From positions 25,752 through 89,751 of the forward strand of contig JAAYHQ010000079.1 in the NCBI GenBank assembly GCA_012727425.1: a DNA stretch of 64,000 nucleotides, read 5' to 3'. Below, piece by piece: positions 37,836-47,324 of this stretch. The notes under the pieces are model-generated. The model saw only the letters and a program-made list of their open reading frames with translations, did not search any database and had not been told where the DNA came from. This DNA is from Bacillota bacterium. GTDB taxonomy: Bacteria; Bacillota; UBA4882; UBA10575. Each line of letters starts with the position of its first letter. The stretch's first letter is position 1. A program made the position numbers and the translations under genes.

Positions 37836-38855
37836 TCACGTGATCCGGAACTGCTCCAGATCAAGCGCCCCTTGCTCCTTCGCCACTGAAACGGTCGTCC
37901 GGTGATGTTCTTGGCCACTGGCCAAAATCTTGACGGTCACCGGCGTCGTCCAGGGATGATCGCTATAACGGGCGGTGATCCGGGCCAGAGTCTTCAGGTC
38001 ATCGGCGGTGGGCTTACCCAAACCCAGCGTTAAGGGGCCGGGTGCGCCCAAAGCCTTGAGGAGATAAACCCCTTCCGTGTGGCGCTGCTGATAAAAATAA
38101 CGGAAGAGGGTGCGGTTTTCCCGGAGGTTGCGACCGACGATCGCTTTAAAGTGCGGACTTAAGCGAAAGTGGCGGCCGATCCGCAGTAAACGGAGGCCGT
38201 CAACGGTCAAGTGCCCGTCGGCCTTGATCAGGTCTTTTACTTTCCGGCCGTACTCCACATTGGTGAGGAGACAACCTCCGGCCGGCGCTTCGTACTCCAA
38301 ACCGTACTTAGCGGCCAGTTCCAATTGGATTTTGCGTTGCCGTCCTTGGATCGACGGGCAGTGGTCCAGGGAAATCCAGCCTTTTTCTTCCGGGATTGTA
38401 GGAGGGAGCAGGCGGGCAGAGAGGGGGCGCACGATCAAACCAGCCAGCCCGGTTTCCTCGTCGATCTTGGGGAAGGCCCCCCGGTATTGGGATTTGGGCC
38501 GTTGCCCGACAACTTCCCCGGTGACTAAAAACGCCGCGCCCAGTGCGTCCATCATCTCCCCGGCTTTGCGGAGGAAAAAGATATGACAGTCCAAACAGGG
38601 ATTGGCTGCTTTGCCGTAACCGTGTTTCGGGCTTTCCAGGATCCGGAGATAATCCTCGCCGAGGCGGACAATATGCAGTTTTACTCCCAACTGCGCAATG
38701 AGTTTTTGGAGGTGGGCCAGGCGTTTTTCTTCTTCGGCGGGCGTGAGAAAAGGTTGGAGGAAGTTAACCGCCTCCACTTCCACTCCGGCTTCTTGGATCA
38801 GTTTAATCGCCAGCAAACTGTCGAGCCCCCCCGAAAAAAGGGCGAGTGCTTTCAA
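37836..38855 (-). CDS. PP-loop ATPase, predicted tRNA sulfurtransferase-like (MnmA/ThiI-related)
   Basis: This 339-aa protein starts with the PP-loop ALFSGGLDSLLAIKLIQEAG, typical of tRNA-thiolating ATP pyrophosphatases. Candidate catalytic cysteines are in ANPCLDCHIFFLRKAGEMM and APAGGCLLTNVEYGRK. Relatives are often annotated as tRNA 2-thiouridylase, but this is not standard MnmA: it lacks the MnmA central and C-terminal beta domains and instead has about 140 residues with GRHFRLSPHFKAIVGRNLREN. The exact substrate is unknown. The start is TTG with AGGAGG 9 nt upstream. Confidence 0.75.
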   Translation of the reverse strand: MKALALFSGGLDSLLAIKLIQEAGVEVEAVNFLQPFLTPAEEEKRLAHLQKLIAQLGVKLHIVRLGEDYLRILESPKHGYGKAANPCLDCHIFFLRKAGEMMDALGAAFLVTGEVVGQRPKSQYRGAFPKIDEETGLAGLIVRPLSARLLPPTIPEEKGWISLDHCPSIQGRQRKIQLELAAKYGLEYEAPAGGCLLTNVEYGRKVKDLIKADGHLTVDGLRLLRIGRHFRLSPHFKAIVGRNLRENRTLFRYFYQQRHTEGVYLLKALGAPGPLTLGLGKPTADDLKTLARITARYSDHPWTTPVTVKILASGQEHHRTTVSVAKEQGALDLEQFRIT

Positions 38856-39051
38856 CAGGGATCGCCTCCTTCGGTTCTTTTTGCGTAAATATAGATTATT
38901 CCGGGTTTACCCTTGTTTTCCTGCCGGTTTCTGCGGGCTTCCGCGGTTCGATCCATTTCGATTATAAATTGATTACAATCTGATTACTTCTTGCTTCCGG
39001 TGTTGATTTCAGTACAAAAAAATGATAATCTAATTTCAACATCAGGGCATG

Positions 39052-39068
39052 ACATAATATTATTATGT
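39052..39068. promoter_or_regulatory. Fur/PerR-like operator before the Fur-family gene
   Basis: ACATAATA-T-TATTATGT is a perfect 8-1-8 palindrome 20 bp before the chosen fur-family start codon. It resembles the PerR box TTATAATnATTATAA, which suggests autoregulation. It also overlaps a possible extended -10 (TGACATAAT). Confidence 0.6.
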
Positions 39069-39089
39069 TAATAAAGGTTGGTATTAACT

Positions 39090-39539
39090 TTGGAAAGAAG
39101 TCTGAGGGAAAAAATAACTGAAATCAGTGAATCTTTACGCCGCAAAGGCTACCGGCTGACCCCGCAACGCGAAGCCGTTATTAAAACGCTTCTGGAAAAC
39201 CCCAACCAGCATTTGACGGCCGAGGACATCTACGTGATGGTCCGGAAGTCCCATCCGGAGATCGGGATGGCCACTGTCTACCGGACACTGGATCTGTTGA
39301 GCAAAGAAAAGATCATCAACCAGTTAAGTAGTGGGGAAGGGCAATGCCGTTACGAATTGGAAAGTCAAGCCCAGCGTCACCACTTAGTCTGTCTGAAATG
39401 CGGGCAAATTACCGAAGTTAACATCCAACTTCTTGAAAAAATGCAGGAGGCGCTCGCTGCCGAGCATGGCTTCCAGATTGTGGGGCATCTTTTGAAGTTC
39501 TACGGTTATTGTGCGCAGTGTGCCCCGGTTGAAGAATGA
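39090..39539 (+). CDS. Fur-family metalloregulator (PerR/Fur/Zur type)
   Basis: This protein of about 149 aa has the winged-helix part GYRLTPQREAVIKTLLENPNQHLTAEDIYVMVRKSHPEIGMATVYRTLDLLSKEKI and the dimer/metal part RYELESQAQRHHLVCLKCGQITEVNI. The C-terminal CAQCAPVEE supplies the second CxxC of a structural zinc site. The sensor ligands do not let me tell PerR from Fur. TTG 39090 is preferred; TTG 39078 touches the AAAGG. Its stop overlaps the TtcA-like gene by 4 nt. Confidence 0.92.
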   Translation: MERSLREKITEISESLRRKGYRLTPQREAVIKTLLENPNQHLTAEDIYVMVRKSHPEIGMATVYRTLDLLSKEKIINQLSSGEGQCRYELESQAQRHHLVCLKCGQITEVNIQLLEKMQEALAAEHGFQIVGHLLKFYGYCAQCAPVEE

Positions 39540-40303
39540 AACCGCACCTGCCGAAGGTCTATAACCAAAAAATTTTACGGGCGATCCGTGAGTTTACCCT
39601 GATCGAACCCGGCGACCGGATTTTAATTGGTTTTTCCGGCGGGAAAGACAGTGCGTTGTTGGTTTGGGCCCTGGGTTTAATGGCCCGGTACCGGATTATT
39701 CAGGCGGAAGTCGCAGCGCTCACCCTTGATCTAGGGTTTGAACCCCGAGTCGATCCTGCTCCTTTGCGGGAGTTGTGTGCCCGGGTCGGGGTGGCTTTTC
39801 ATTACCTTCCCACGGAGATCGGTCCGGCGGTTTTGGCGACGGATGACCCTTGTGCAACCTGTTCGTTTCTGCGCAACGGACGGTTGAACCGGTTTGCCAA
39901 CTCCCACCGGTTTAATAAAGTTGCCTTAGCCCACCACCATGATGATGCGGTGGAGACCTTTTTGATGAGCATCCTTTATTCGGGTCAGATCCGTACTTTT
40001 CTGCCCAAAACCCACCTGGACCGGACGCAGGTTACGGTGATCCGCCCTTTGGTCTACCTCCGTGAGGAGGAGATCAAAGCGGCGCTGGGCTTTATCCCTT
40101 ATCGGCCGGTGGCGCGGAGTTGTCCCTACGACGGGTATACCTACCGACAAAAGGTGAAGGATTTAATTGCGGCCTTAACTAAGGAAAACCCCTTGGTTTA
40201 CGCGAATTTAAGCCAAGCGATGCGGGCCGGGCGGCCCCTTCGGTTGTGGCCGCCGGCGCCGGCCGCTTCCCCCAAAGAGGTACCAAAAGGGTTAAAAGAG
40301 TGA
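39536..40303 (+). CDS. TtcA-family tRNA 2-thiolation protein
   Basis: This 255-aa PP-loop protein carries ILIGFSGGKDSALLVWAL for ATP. Cysteines typical of the TtcA 4Fe-4S site are in DDPCATCSFLRNGRLNRFA and ARSCPYDGYTYRQKV. Also present are VALAHHHDDAVETFLMSILYSGQ and TVIRPLVYLREEEI. TtcA makes 2-thiocytidine 32 in tRNA and depends on an Fe-S cluster. Joining it by ATGA overlap to a Fur-family gene suggests control by iron or peroxide. The promoter and T-box of cysES follow. Confidence 0.88.
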   Translation: MKPHLPKVYNQKILRAIREFTLIEPGDRILIGFSGGKDSALLVWALGLMARYRIIQAEVAALTLDLGFEPRVDPAPLRELCARVGVAFHYLPTEIGPAVLATDDPCATCSFLRNGRLNRFANSHRFNKVALAHHHDDAVETFLMSILYSGQIRTFLPKTHLDRTQVTVIRPLVYLREEEIKAALGFIPYRPVARSCPYDGYTYRQKVKDLIAALTKENPLVYANLSQAMRAGRPLRLWPPAPAASPKEVPKGLKE

Positions 40304-40333
40304 GGTCGATTGGTTAATGTTGGGCGCCGGTTC

Positions 40334-40363
40334 TTGACAGGCGACCATGATCATATCTATAAT
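40334..40363 (+). promoter_or_regulatory. Consensus sigma-A promoter for the cysteine T-box operon
   Basis: TTGACA and TATAAT, both exact, are separated by 18 bp. Confidence 0.85.
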
Positions 40364-40369
40364 CGAAGC

Positions 40370-40634
40370 AAAGATGCGGATTAATAAAAAATAAGAAGGC
40401 GAAGAACGGGAGAGTAGTTTGGACGGGAAGGACAGAGAGGGGAGACCGGCGGCTGGAAGTCTTCCTCCGGAACCACAAATGAAATGCACCCGGGAGCCGT
40501 GGGGCCGAAGGGCGAGTAGGTCTTAACGGGAACGCCCGTTACAGCGTGGCTTCGAGTGGGACCGCAGGTGCGGTCCAACCAGAGTGGAACCGCGAGGTGA
40601 GAACTTCGTCTCTGTCGAGAGGCGAAGTTTTTTT
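40370..40634 (+). promoter_or_regulatory. T-box leader, cysteine specific
   Basis: The T-box sequence AGAGTGGAACCGCG is at 40581-40594. A terminator with stem AACTTCGTCTCT/AGAGGCGAAGTT and seven T (40602-40634) follows. The probable specifier is TGC (Cys) at 40485-40487 in AATGAAATGCACCCGGG, at the 3' side of Stem I. The two downstream genes, cysE and cysS, fit exactly. Uncharged tRNA-Cys should pair with the specifier and the T-box bulge, open the terminator and switch on cysteine synthesis and charging. Confidence 0.93.
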
Positions 40635-40657
40635 ATCTATAAGAGGGGGGTGTCGCG

Positions 40658-41320
40658 ATGTTTACCTATTTACGTGAAAGTATTAAAGCCATCTTTGAAC
40701 GGGATCCGGCGGCCCGTAGTTTATGGGAAGTGATCCTTTGTTATCCTGGTTTCCACGCTTTGCTGGCCTACCGGATTGCCCACTGGTTTTATCGGCATAG
40801 ATTATTCCTGATCGCACGGCTTATTTCCCAAATTGCCCGGTTTTTTACCGGGATTGAGATTCATCCGGGGGCCAAGATCGGAAAGGGCCTCTTTATTGAC
40901 CACGGGATGGGAGTCGTCATTGGAGAAACAACGGAGATCGGCGACAACGTCACCATTTACCAGGGGGTCACCCTTGGGGGAACGGGTAAAGAGAAGGGGA
41001 AGCGTCACCCCACGATCGGTAACAACGTGATCATTGCGGCCGGCGCAAAGGTTTTAGGCTCGATTACCGTGGGGGACAACGCCAAAATCGGGGCAGGCGC
41101 CGTGGTGATCCGTCCGGTCCCGCCCAATTCGACGGTGGTCGGGGTGCCCGGCCGGGTGGTGGTGCAGGACGGGGTACGGGTCGGCCCTCCCGACCTGGAA
41201 CACGGGAAATTACCCGATCCCATGCTGGCTTTTTGCGAAGAGACGAAGAAACGGCTCGAACAGATCGAAGCAAAGCTCGGGCTTAAAGGAGGTTGTGCTG
41301 ATGGCAATAATGGTGTATAA
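40658..41320 (+). CDS. cysE: Serine O-acetyltransferase
   Basis: This 220-aa enzyme acetylates serine for cysteine synthesis. The hexapeptide-repeat motifs are [71 protein letters not shown], with [28 protein letters not shown] near the N-terminus. It is the short form that lacks part of the N-terminal helical domain, usual in Firmicutes. It is the first gene after the T-box and overlaps cysS by 20 nt. Confidence 0.95.
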   Translation: MFTYLRESIKAIFERDPAARSLWEVILCYPGFHALLAYRIAHWFYRHRLFLIARLISQIARFFTGIEIHPGAKIGKGLFIDHGMGVVIGETTEIGDNVTIYQGVTLGGTGKEKGKRHPTIGNNVIIAAGAKVLGSITVGDNAKIGAGAVVIRPVPPNSTVVGVPGRVVVQDGVRVGPPDLEHGKLPDPMLAFCEETKKRLEQIEAKLGLKGGCADGNNGV

Positions 41321-42734
41321 CACCATGACCAGACAGAAGGAGGAGTTTGTCCCCCGCGAACCGGGGAAAGTCAGTATTTATGTCTGCGGGGTCACTCCTT
41401 ATAATTACGCCCACATCGGGAATGCCCGGCCGCCGGTGGTCTGGGATTGTATCCGGCGTTTTCTGCGCTACCGGGGGTATGAGGTGACCCTGGTCCAAAA
41501 CTTTACCGACGTGGATGACAAGATTATCAAGCATGCGCACCAGACCGGCGAAGAACCCCTGGCGCTGGCTGCCCGCTTTGCCCGGATTTACCTTGAAGAC
41601 ATGGCGGCGTTGGGGGTGGAACCGGCGACCCATTATCCGAAGGTCTCTGACCATATCCCCGAGATCATCAAGATGGTACAGGGATTGATTGAAAAAGGCT
41701 ATGCCTACCAGATCGACGGGGACGTCTATTTTGCCGTGGACGCCTACCCGGAATACGGCAAACTTTCGGCCCGTCCGTTGGATGAGATGTTAAGCGGCGC
41801 CCGGGTGGAGGCGGATGAACGGAAGCGCAACCCGATGGATTTTGCCCTGTGGAAGGCGGCGAAAGCCGGAGAGCCCGCTTGGGATTCGCCGTGGGGGCCG
41901 GGCCGTCCCGGCTGGCACATTGAATGCTCGGCCATGTCCCTGAAGTATCTGGGGAGCGGCTTCGATTTTCACGGTGGGGGAACGGATCTGGTCTTTCCCC
42001 ACCATGAAAACGAGATTGCCCAAGCTGAAGCCTATTGTGGGACCAAACCCTTCGTCCGCTATTGGCTCCACACCGCCTTTATTACGATGCGGGGCGATAA
42101 AATGTCCAAATCCCTGGGGAATGTGGTGACCATCCGGGAGGCCTGCGCTCGTTTCTCCCCCAAAGTGGTCCGTTTTTGGTTGCTGGGGACCCACTACCGG
42201 AACCCCTTGAGTTACGGCGAAGAAGAATTGACGGCGGCCGCCAATGGGCTGGCCCGCTTGGAAACGGCCCGGGCCAACTGGCGGCATCTGTTGTCCACGC
42301 CCGTGCAGGCGGGGGAAGAAGAGGCGCCGGCGGCGCTGACGGCCTTGGTCGCGGCGGTGCGGGACCGGTTTATCGCCGCGATGGAGGATGATTTTAATAC
42401 CGCATTGGCCCTGGGAGTCCTTTATGAGCTGGTACGCGAGGTCAATAAATGGGCGTTAAGTGAAGACTTTGTTTTGACCGCCCCTCGGCAAAAGGTGCTT
42501 GGTGAGGCCTTGTCCTTGCTGGAGGAGTTGGGCAACGTGCTGGGGATCTGGTTTGCCGCCGAACCGGCGGCGACGGGGCTTAGTGACGAGGAGGTCAACG
42601 TCTTGGTGGAGCAGCGGCAAAAGGCTCGCCAAAACCGGGATTTTAAAACCGCCGACGCGATTCGTGACACTTTAAAGGAAGCCGGGATCGTGGTCGAGGA
42701 TACACCCCATGGGGTACGTTGGCGCCGGATCTGA
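41301..42734 (+). CDS. cysS: Cysteinyl-tRNA synthetase
   Basis: This 477-aa class I synthetase has the HIGH-like motif THxxHIGNAR as [16 protein letters not shown] and KMSKS as [14 protein letters not shown]. Zinc ligands are seen in [17 protein letters not shown] and [13 protein letters not shown]. The C-terminal part has the usual helical and DALR-like anticodon region. ATG 41301 follows AAAGGAGG by 8 nt and lies inside the 3' end of cysE. A rho-independent terminator follows the stop. Confidence 0.96.
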   Translation: MAIMVYNTMTRQKEEFVPREPGKVSIYVCGVTPYNYAHIGNARPPVVWDCIRRFLRYRGYEVTLVQNFTDVDDKIIKHAHQTGEEPLALAARFARIYLEDMAALGVEPATHYPKVSDHIPEIIKMVQGLIEKGYAYQIDGDVYFAVDAYPEYGKLSARPLDEMLSGARVEADERKRNPMDFALWKAAKAGEPAWDSPWGPGRPGWHIECSAMSLKYLGSGFDFHGGGTDLVFPHHENEIAQAEAYCGTKPFVRYWLHTAFITMRGDKMSKSLGNVVTIREACARFSPKVVRFWLLGTHYRNPLSYGEEELTAAANGLARLETARANWRHLLSTPVQAGEEEAPAALTALVAAVRDRFIAAMEDDFNTALALGVLYELVREVNKWALSEDFVLTAPRQKVLGEALSLLEELGNVLGIWFAAEPAATGLSDEEVNVLVEQRQKARQNRDFKTADAIRDTLKEAGIVVEDTPHGVRWRRI

Positions 42735-42754
42735 AGTGATGGGGGTTGGCTTGG

Positions 42755-42785
42755 AAAAAGACCGCCTTTAGGGGCGGTTTTTCTC
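42755..42785 (+). terminator. Bidirectional terminator after cysS
   Basis: ACCGCC TTTAGG GGCGGT is flanked by A5 on the left and T5 on the right; it serves cysS and the convergent CPBP gene. Confidence 0.85.
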
Positions 42786-43703
42786 CGCCGGTGGGGCCGG
42801 TGGGAACGAACGCGCCAGGCGCGCCAGGGCGCGCCGCCGGTGGCTCCCATAGAGGAGCGTGGTGCCGGTGGCCAGGCCGAGCAGAAGCAGACCGGCCAGG
42901 CCGGCTTCAGGACCAAAGGCCCCGCCGGTCCACAACGGCGGACCGGTCAGCTCCAATTGGAATAGGGTGGGGAAGGCGAAACCGCTGACCCGAAAACCAA
43001 AGAGGTTTTGCCAAAAGTTCCAGCTAAAATGGAGCGCTACTGGGAGATAAAGCGCGCCGGTTTCGAGGTAGGCGAGGGCAAAAAGCACTCCGGCGATTAA
43101 AACGGCGAACAAACCGCCAAAACTAAGGTGCGGGTTGTTCAGGTGCGCGAGGCTGAAGAAAAAAGCGGAGAAAGCGATGGCCGGGGAGAGGCCCCAGTGG
43201 ACGGTGAAGACCGGTAAATGGAGGCCGCGGTAGAACAACTCTTCACAAAGGGCCGCCACGATAAAGGTCAGCGTCGTCCAGAACAGATCGGCTGAAATGC
43301 GGAGCGGTTCGGCGGCCAACCGGATCCAGCCCAAGCCGAGGAAGGCCAGGAAAAGCAGGGCAAAAAGAAAAAAGCCCAGGGCGAAGCCGAAACAAAGATC
43401 CCGGTGCGCCATTGGCGTGGGCGGAAAGAACCGGGGCAGAAAACGGTGGCGAAAAAAGAATTTTTCCGCCAAATGGAAGGCGGCCAGGAGCGGGAACAAA
43501 CCCAGAAACAGCTGGAACCAAAAATTTGGCCGGACAACCTCGCCCGTTAATTCCGGTAATTTCTCCACCGCCGGCAGCAGGGGACGGAGGAAACGGCCGA
43601 GAAATATAAAAAGGGTTTGGTTGCAAAGATATAGAGTATATACGACGGCGATCACCCAGAACGGATAAAGGATGCGGCGTAATTTGGAGAGTTTGGTCTG
43701 CAT
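42768..43703 (-). CDS. CPBP-family intramembrane metalloprotease (CAAX protease-like)
   Basis: This protein of about 311 aa has eight or so membrane segments. The family motifs are AALCEELFYRGLHLP (EExxxR), FFFSLAHLNN (FxxxH) and ALHFSWN (HxxxN/B). The C-terminus is Arg-rich (SHRRRALARLARSF). CPBP proteins are membrane proteases or prenyl-protein processing homologues; the substrate is unknown. Start ATG 43703 is chosen over the track's TTG 43712. Confidence 0.88.
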   Translation of the reverse strand: MQTKLSKLRRILYPFWVIAVVYTLYLCNQTLFIFLGRFLRPLLPAVEKLPELTGEVVRPNFWFQLFLGLFPLLAAFHLAEKFFFRHRFLPRFFPPTPMAHRDLCFGFALGFFLFALLFLAFLGLGWIRLAAEPLRISADLFWTTLTFIVAALCEELFYRGLHLPVFTVHWGLSPAIAFSAFFFSLAHLNNPHLSFGGLFAVLIAGVLFALAYLETGALYLPVALHFSWNFWQNLFGFRVSGFAFPTLFQLELTGPPLWTGGAFGPEAGLAGLLLLGLATGTTLLYGSHRRRALARLARSFPPAPPAEKNRP

Positions 43704-43827
43704 CGTCCACAAAACCTCGCTTATTGAATTTACTGGGGATCTTTTCGTGATAAAAAAGAGGAATCCTTTTCTTTGGTAGAGAAGTTTTTCTGCAGAAAAC
43801 GGTGATCATGGGTGAAAACTGAAGCTG

Positions 43828-44895
43828 GTGACGGAATTGATCAAGACAGAAATCATCACGGTTAACCCGGAAGCGATTGACCAGACGGCGCTGGCCCGGG
43901 CGGCGACGGTTTTGCGCCGGGGCGGGCTGGTCGCCTTCCCCACTGAGACAGTATATGGCTTGGGGGCCGTCATTTATAACCGGGAGAGTGTAAAAAAGAT
44001 TTTTACCGTCAAGGGGCGGCCGGGCGACAACCCGTTGATAGTCCATATTTACCAGTGGGAACAACTGATGGAGCTGGCCCGGGAAGTACCGGAAACGGCC
44101 CGGATCCTGGCACAGCGGTTTTGGCCCGGCCCGCTCACTTTGGTACTGCCGAAAAAAGAGGCGATCCCGGTGGAGGTCAGCGCCGGTCTCCCTACGGTTG
44201 CGGTGCGCTTGCCCGCCCATCCGGTGGCCCAGGAGTTGTTGCGCCAGACCGGGCAGCCGGTCGCCGCGCCCAGTGCCAATACTTCCGGGCGGCCCAGTCC
44301 TACCAGGAGCAGCCATGTGATTGCCGATTTGGACGGCAAAATTGAGTTGATTATTGATGCCGGCCCTACCGGGGTGGGGGTGGAATCGACCGTGCTTGAT
44401 CTGACCGGTCCGAAGCTGCGGATTCTCCGCCCCGGCGGGGTCACCCGTGAGATGCTGGAAGCGGTCTTTGGCCCCGAATTGGTGGAGGCTCCCCCGCAGA
44501 TCAATTGCGAACGGCCGTTGGCCCCCGGGATGAAGTACCGGCATTATGCCCCCCGGGCCCCTTTACGTCTGTTGACTGGTGACCCCGAGCTCGTCCGCCG
44601 TTTTCTCCTGGAGGGGGCCGCCGCGGCGCGGGCACAGGGGAAAAAGATCGGGATCATTGCTTACGACGAGGACCAAGACCCGGCTTTTGCAGTAACCGGG
44701 GTCACCTTTTTCTCCTTGGGTCGGCGGGCGAACCCGACGGAGGGGGCCGCCCGGTTGTTTCATCTCCTAAGACTCTGCGACCAGGCCGGAGTGGATAAAA
44801 TATATGCGGTAGCTCCGCCCCGCCAGGGGGTGGGGGAGGCGGTCTTTAACCGTCTGTATAAAGCTGCCGGTGGGAAAGTTGAGGAGATAAAATGA
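43828..44895 (+). CDS. ywlC: L-threonylcarbamoyladenylate synthase (Sua5/YwlC)
   Basis: This 355-aa protein is the long Sua5 form: a YrdC domain with GGLVAFPTETVYGLGA, KGRPGDNPLIVHI, WPGPLTLVL, VAVRLPAHPVAQELL, PVAAPSANTSGRPSPT and STVLDL, then a C-terminal Sua5 domain (about residues 230-350, APGMKYRHYAPRAPLRLL). It makes the activated intermediate for t6A37 in tRNA. The start is GTG. It leads a ywl-type operon and overlaps the next gene by 4 nt. Confidence 0.96.
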   Translation: MTELIKTEIITVNPEAIDQTALARAATVLRRGGLVAFPTETVYGLGAVIYNRESVKKIFTVKGRPGDNPLIVHIYQWEQLMELAREVPETARILAQRFWPGPLTLVLPKKEAIPVEVSAGLPTVAVRLPAHPVAQELLRQTGQPVAAPSANTSGRPSPTRSSHVIADLDGKIELIIDAGPTGVGVESTVLDLTGPKLRILRPGGVTREMLEAVFGPELVEAPPQINCERPLAPGMKYRHYAPRAPLRLLTGDPELVRRFLLEGAAAARAQGKKIGIIAYDEDQDPAFAVTGVTFFSLGRRANPTEGAARLFHLLRLCDQAGVDKIYAVAPPRQGVGEAVFNRLYKAAGGKVEEIK

Positions 44896-45644
44896 GCAAA
44901 GCCCGTGGTTACTGTGGGATCGTCCTGCTGATCCTGGTGGTTCTGCTGGCGGGCCGCCCGGCGGTTTACAGCCAGGAGCAGGGGTTAAAGGGGCTGGTGG
45001 TGGGAGAAACCCTGGGATACCAGGTTTTTCTTAAAGGCCTGCCCGTTGGCGAGCAGACGCTCCGGATCGTGCGGGAAAAGATTTACCAGGACCGTCCGGT
45101 GTTGGAAGTGCGGATGCGGATGCGGAGTTATGCCGCCTTTGCTTTCCTCTTCACCTATGAGGAGGACAACCTTTTATACCTGGATATTGCGACGCGCACC
45201 CCGGTTTATCTGCGCAGAACCGTTAAGGAGCAAGACCACTCTTGGGAGGAGGAATTTCATTTCGGAGCGGAAACGGTCGAAAAACGGGTGACCACTGCGG
45301 GCGAAGAACCGGAGATCCGCCAATACGAGGCCAAGCATCCGCTGCTGGAGAATCTTTCCCTCGTCTACTACCTCCGGCAACGGCCCTGGCGGCAAGGGGA
45401 GAAGCAGATTTATTATTTAACCCGCCGCGGTCCGCAAGCGGTCACCTGCCAACTGCGGGGGACCGAACGAATCCGGGTTTTATCCGGCTACCAGCAGGCG
45501 GAGGTGGTATACGATCCCGTCTCCGAGGTCACCATCTGGTTTTCCAAAGATGAAGCGGTTTATCCTTTACGGATCAAAGCCAACAGTAATGTGGGGGCTT
45601 TGACCGCCCGTTTGGTCAAGATCAGCTTTGATCCCGGTGAATGA
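44892..45644 (+). CDS. DUF3108 exported protein
   Basis: This 250-aa protein has an N-terminal signal or membrane segment (CGIVLLILVVLLAGRPAVYS). A beta-rich DUF3108 domain follows, with LKGLVVGETLGYQVFLKGLPVGEQTLRI, AAFAFLFTYEEDNLLYLDIATRTPVYLRRTVKEQ and ADNVG-like ANSNVGALTARL at the end. The function is unknown. DUF3108 proteins are found mainly in diderm bacteria in the periplasm, so its presence bears on envelope type. ATGA overlaps with Sua5 indicate co-translation. Confidence 0.8.
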   Translation: MSKARGYCGIVLLILVVLLAGRPAVYSQEQGLKGLVVGETLGYQVFLKGLPVGEQTLRIVREKIYQDRPVLEVRMRMRSYAAFAFLFTYEEDNLLYLDIATRTPVYLRRTVKEQDHSWEEEFHFGAETVEKRVTTAGEEPEIRQYEAKHPLLENLSLVYYLRQRPWRQGEKQIYYLTRRGPQAVTCQLRGTERIRVLSGYQQAEVVYDPVSEVTIWFSKDEAVYPLRIKANSNVGALTARLVKISFDPGE

Positions 45645-45672
45645 TTGTCGTGACGGAGAACAGGAGGAGAAA

Positions 45673-46635
45673 ATGGTCCGGAATATACTCTTTGTTTGTA
45701 CTGGAAATACCTGCCGCAGTCCGATGGCGGCGGCCTTGCTTCGTCAACTGTTGAATGAGCGCGGTGGCAAGTTGGAAAGGATTCGTGTTTCCTCGGCCGG
45801 ACTTTACGCCCATCCCGGCGCACCGGCCTCACCTGAAGCGGTTGAGACGATGCGTGGCTACGGAGTGGATCTTGCCAACCATTTGGCCCGGGAACTGGCC
45901 CGGGAAGAGTTGGCGGCGGCCGATTTGATTTTAACGATGACCAACGCCCAGAAAAACCAGATTTTGAAGATTTACCCCGAGGTCAAAGACCGTACTTATG
46001 TTTTAAGGGAGTACATCAGCAAGGATCGGCCGGCCGGTCCCGACCAATGGGACGTGCCGGATCCGTTCGGACAACCGTTGGCGGTATACCAGCAGTGTGC
46101 CGCCGACCTGGAGAAGGATCTGCGGGTCCTCATCGATATGCTGGCGTCCGCTGTGAAAGGAGGCGACGCTGACCAGGGGAAAGGGGGGGAGAAGATGCGG
46201 ATTGCTTTAGGCGCCGATCATGCCGGTTTTCATTTGAAAGAGGAGATAGCCAAGTATTTACGGGACAAAGGTTATGAATATAAAGACTTCGGTGTTTTCT
46301 CCACCGAAGCGGTGGATTACCCTGATCAAGCGGCGATTGTGGCGAAAGCGGTGGCAAGAAAGGAGTTTGATCAGGGGATTCTTATCTGTGGAACCGGAAT
46401 TGGGGTTTCGATTTCGGCCAATAAGATCAAAGGCGTCCGTGCTGCGCTGTGCCATGATGTCTTTTCGGCGCAAATGGCGCGGGCCCATAACGACTGTAAT
46501 ATTTTGGCGCTGGGGGCCCGGGTTATCGGACCGGGGTTGGCGCTTTCCATTGTCGAGGCCTACCTGACCGGAGAGTTTGCGGGCGGACGTCATCAGCAAC
46601 GGGTTGAAAAAATAATGCGACTGGAAGACGAATAG
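45673..46635 (+). CDS. Low-molecular-weight protein (arginine) phosphatase YwlE joined in frame to ribose-5-phosphate isomerase B
   Basis: One uninterrupted 320-aa frame holds two enzymes. Residues 1-150 are a YwlE/LMW-PTP domain with the P-loop FVCTGNTCRSPMAAALL and the general-acid WDVPDPFGQ. Residues about 175-320 are RpiB with IALGADHAGFHLKEEI, DYPDQAAIVA, ILICGTGIGVSISANKIKGVRAALCHD, ARAHNDCNILALGARVIG and a C-terminal RHQQRVEKI. The linker is Gly/Lys/Asp-rich. An internal ATG at 46195 with GGGGGGAG upstream could also make free RpiB (146 aa). In Bacillus these are separate neighbours, ywlE and ywlF/rpiB. ATG 45673 has AGGAGG upstream. Confidence 0.88.
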   Translation: MVRNILFVCTGNTCRSPMAAALLRQLLNERGGKLERIRVSSAGLYAHPGAPASPEAVETMRGYGVDLANHLARELAREELAAADLILTMTNAQKNQILKIYPEVKDRTYVLREYISKDRPAGPDQWDVPDPFGQPLAVYQQCAADLEKDLRVLIDMLASAVKGGDADQGKGGEKMRIALGADHAGFHLKEEIAKYLRDKGYEYKDFGVFSTEAVDYPDQAAIVAKAVARKEFDQGILICGTGIGVSISANKIKGVRAALCHDVFSAQMARAHNDCNILALGARVIGPGLALSIVEAYLTGEFAGGRHQQRVEKIMRLEDE

Positions 46636-47280
<645 letters not shown>

Positions 47281-47324
47281 GCGGTTGGCAGTGGTAAAAT
47301 CGTAACGCGGAAGGGGTGGGTGGA

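Noticed and set aside
43243-44544. 433-aa minus-strand ORF
   Set aside because: Spans two real genes (the CPBP protease in a wrong frame and Sua5 antisense) and the gap between them; no conserved motif.
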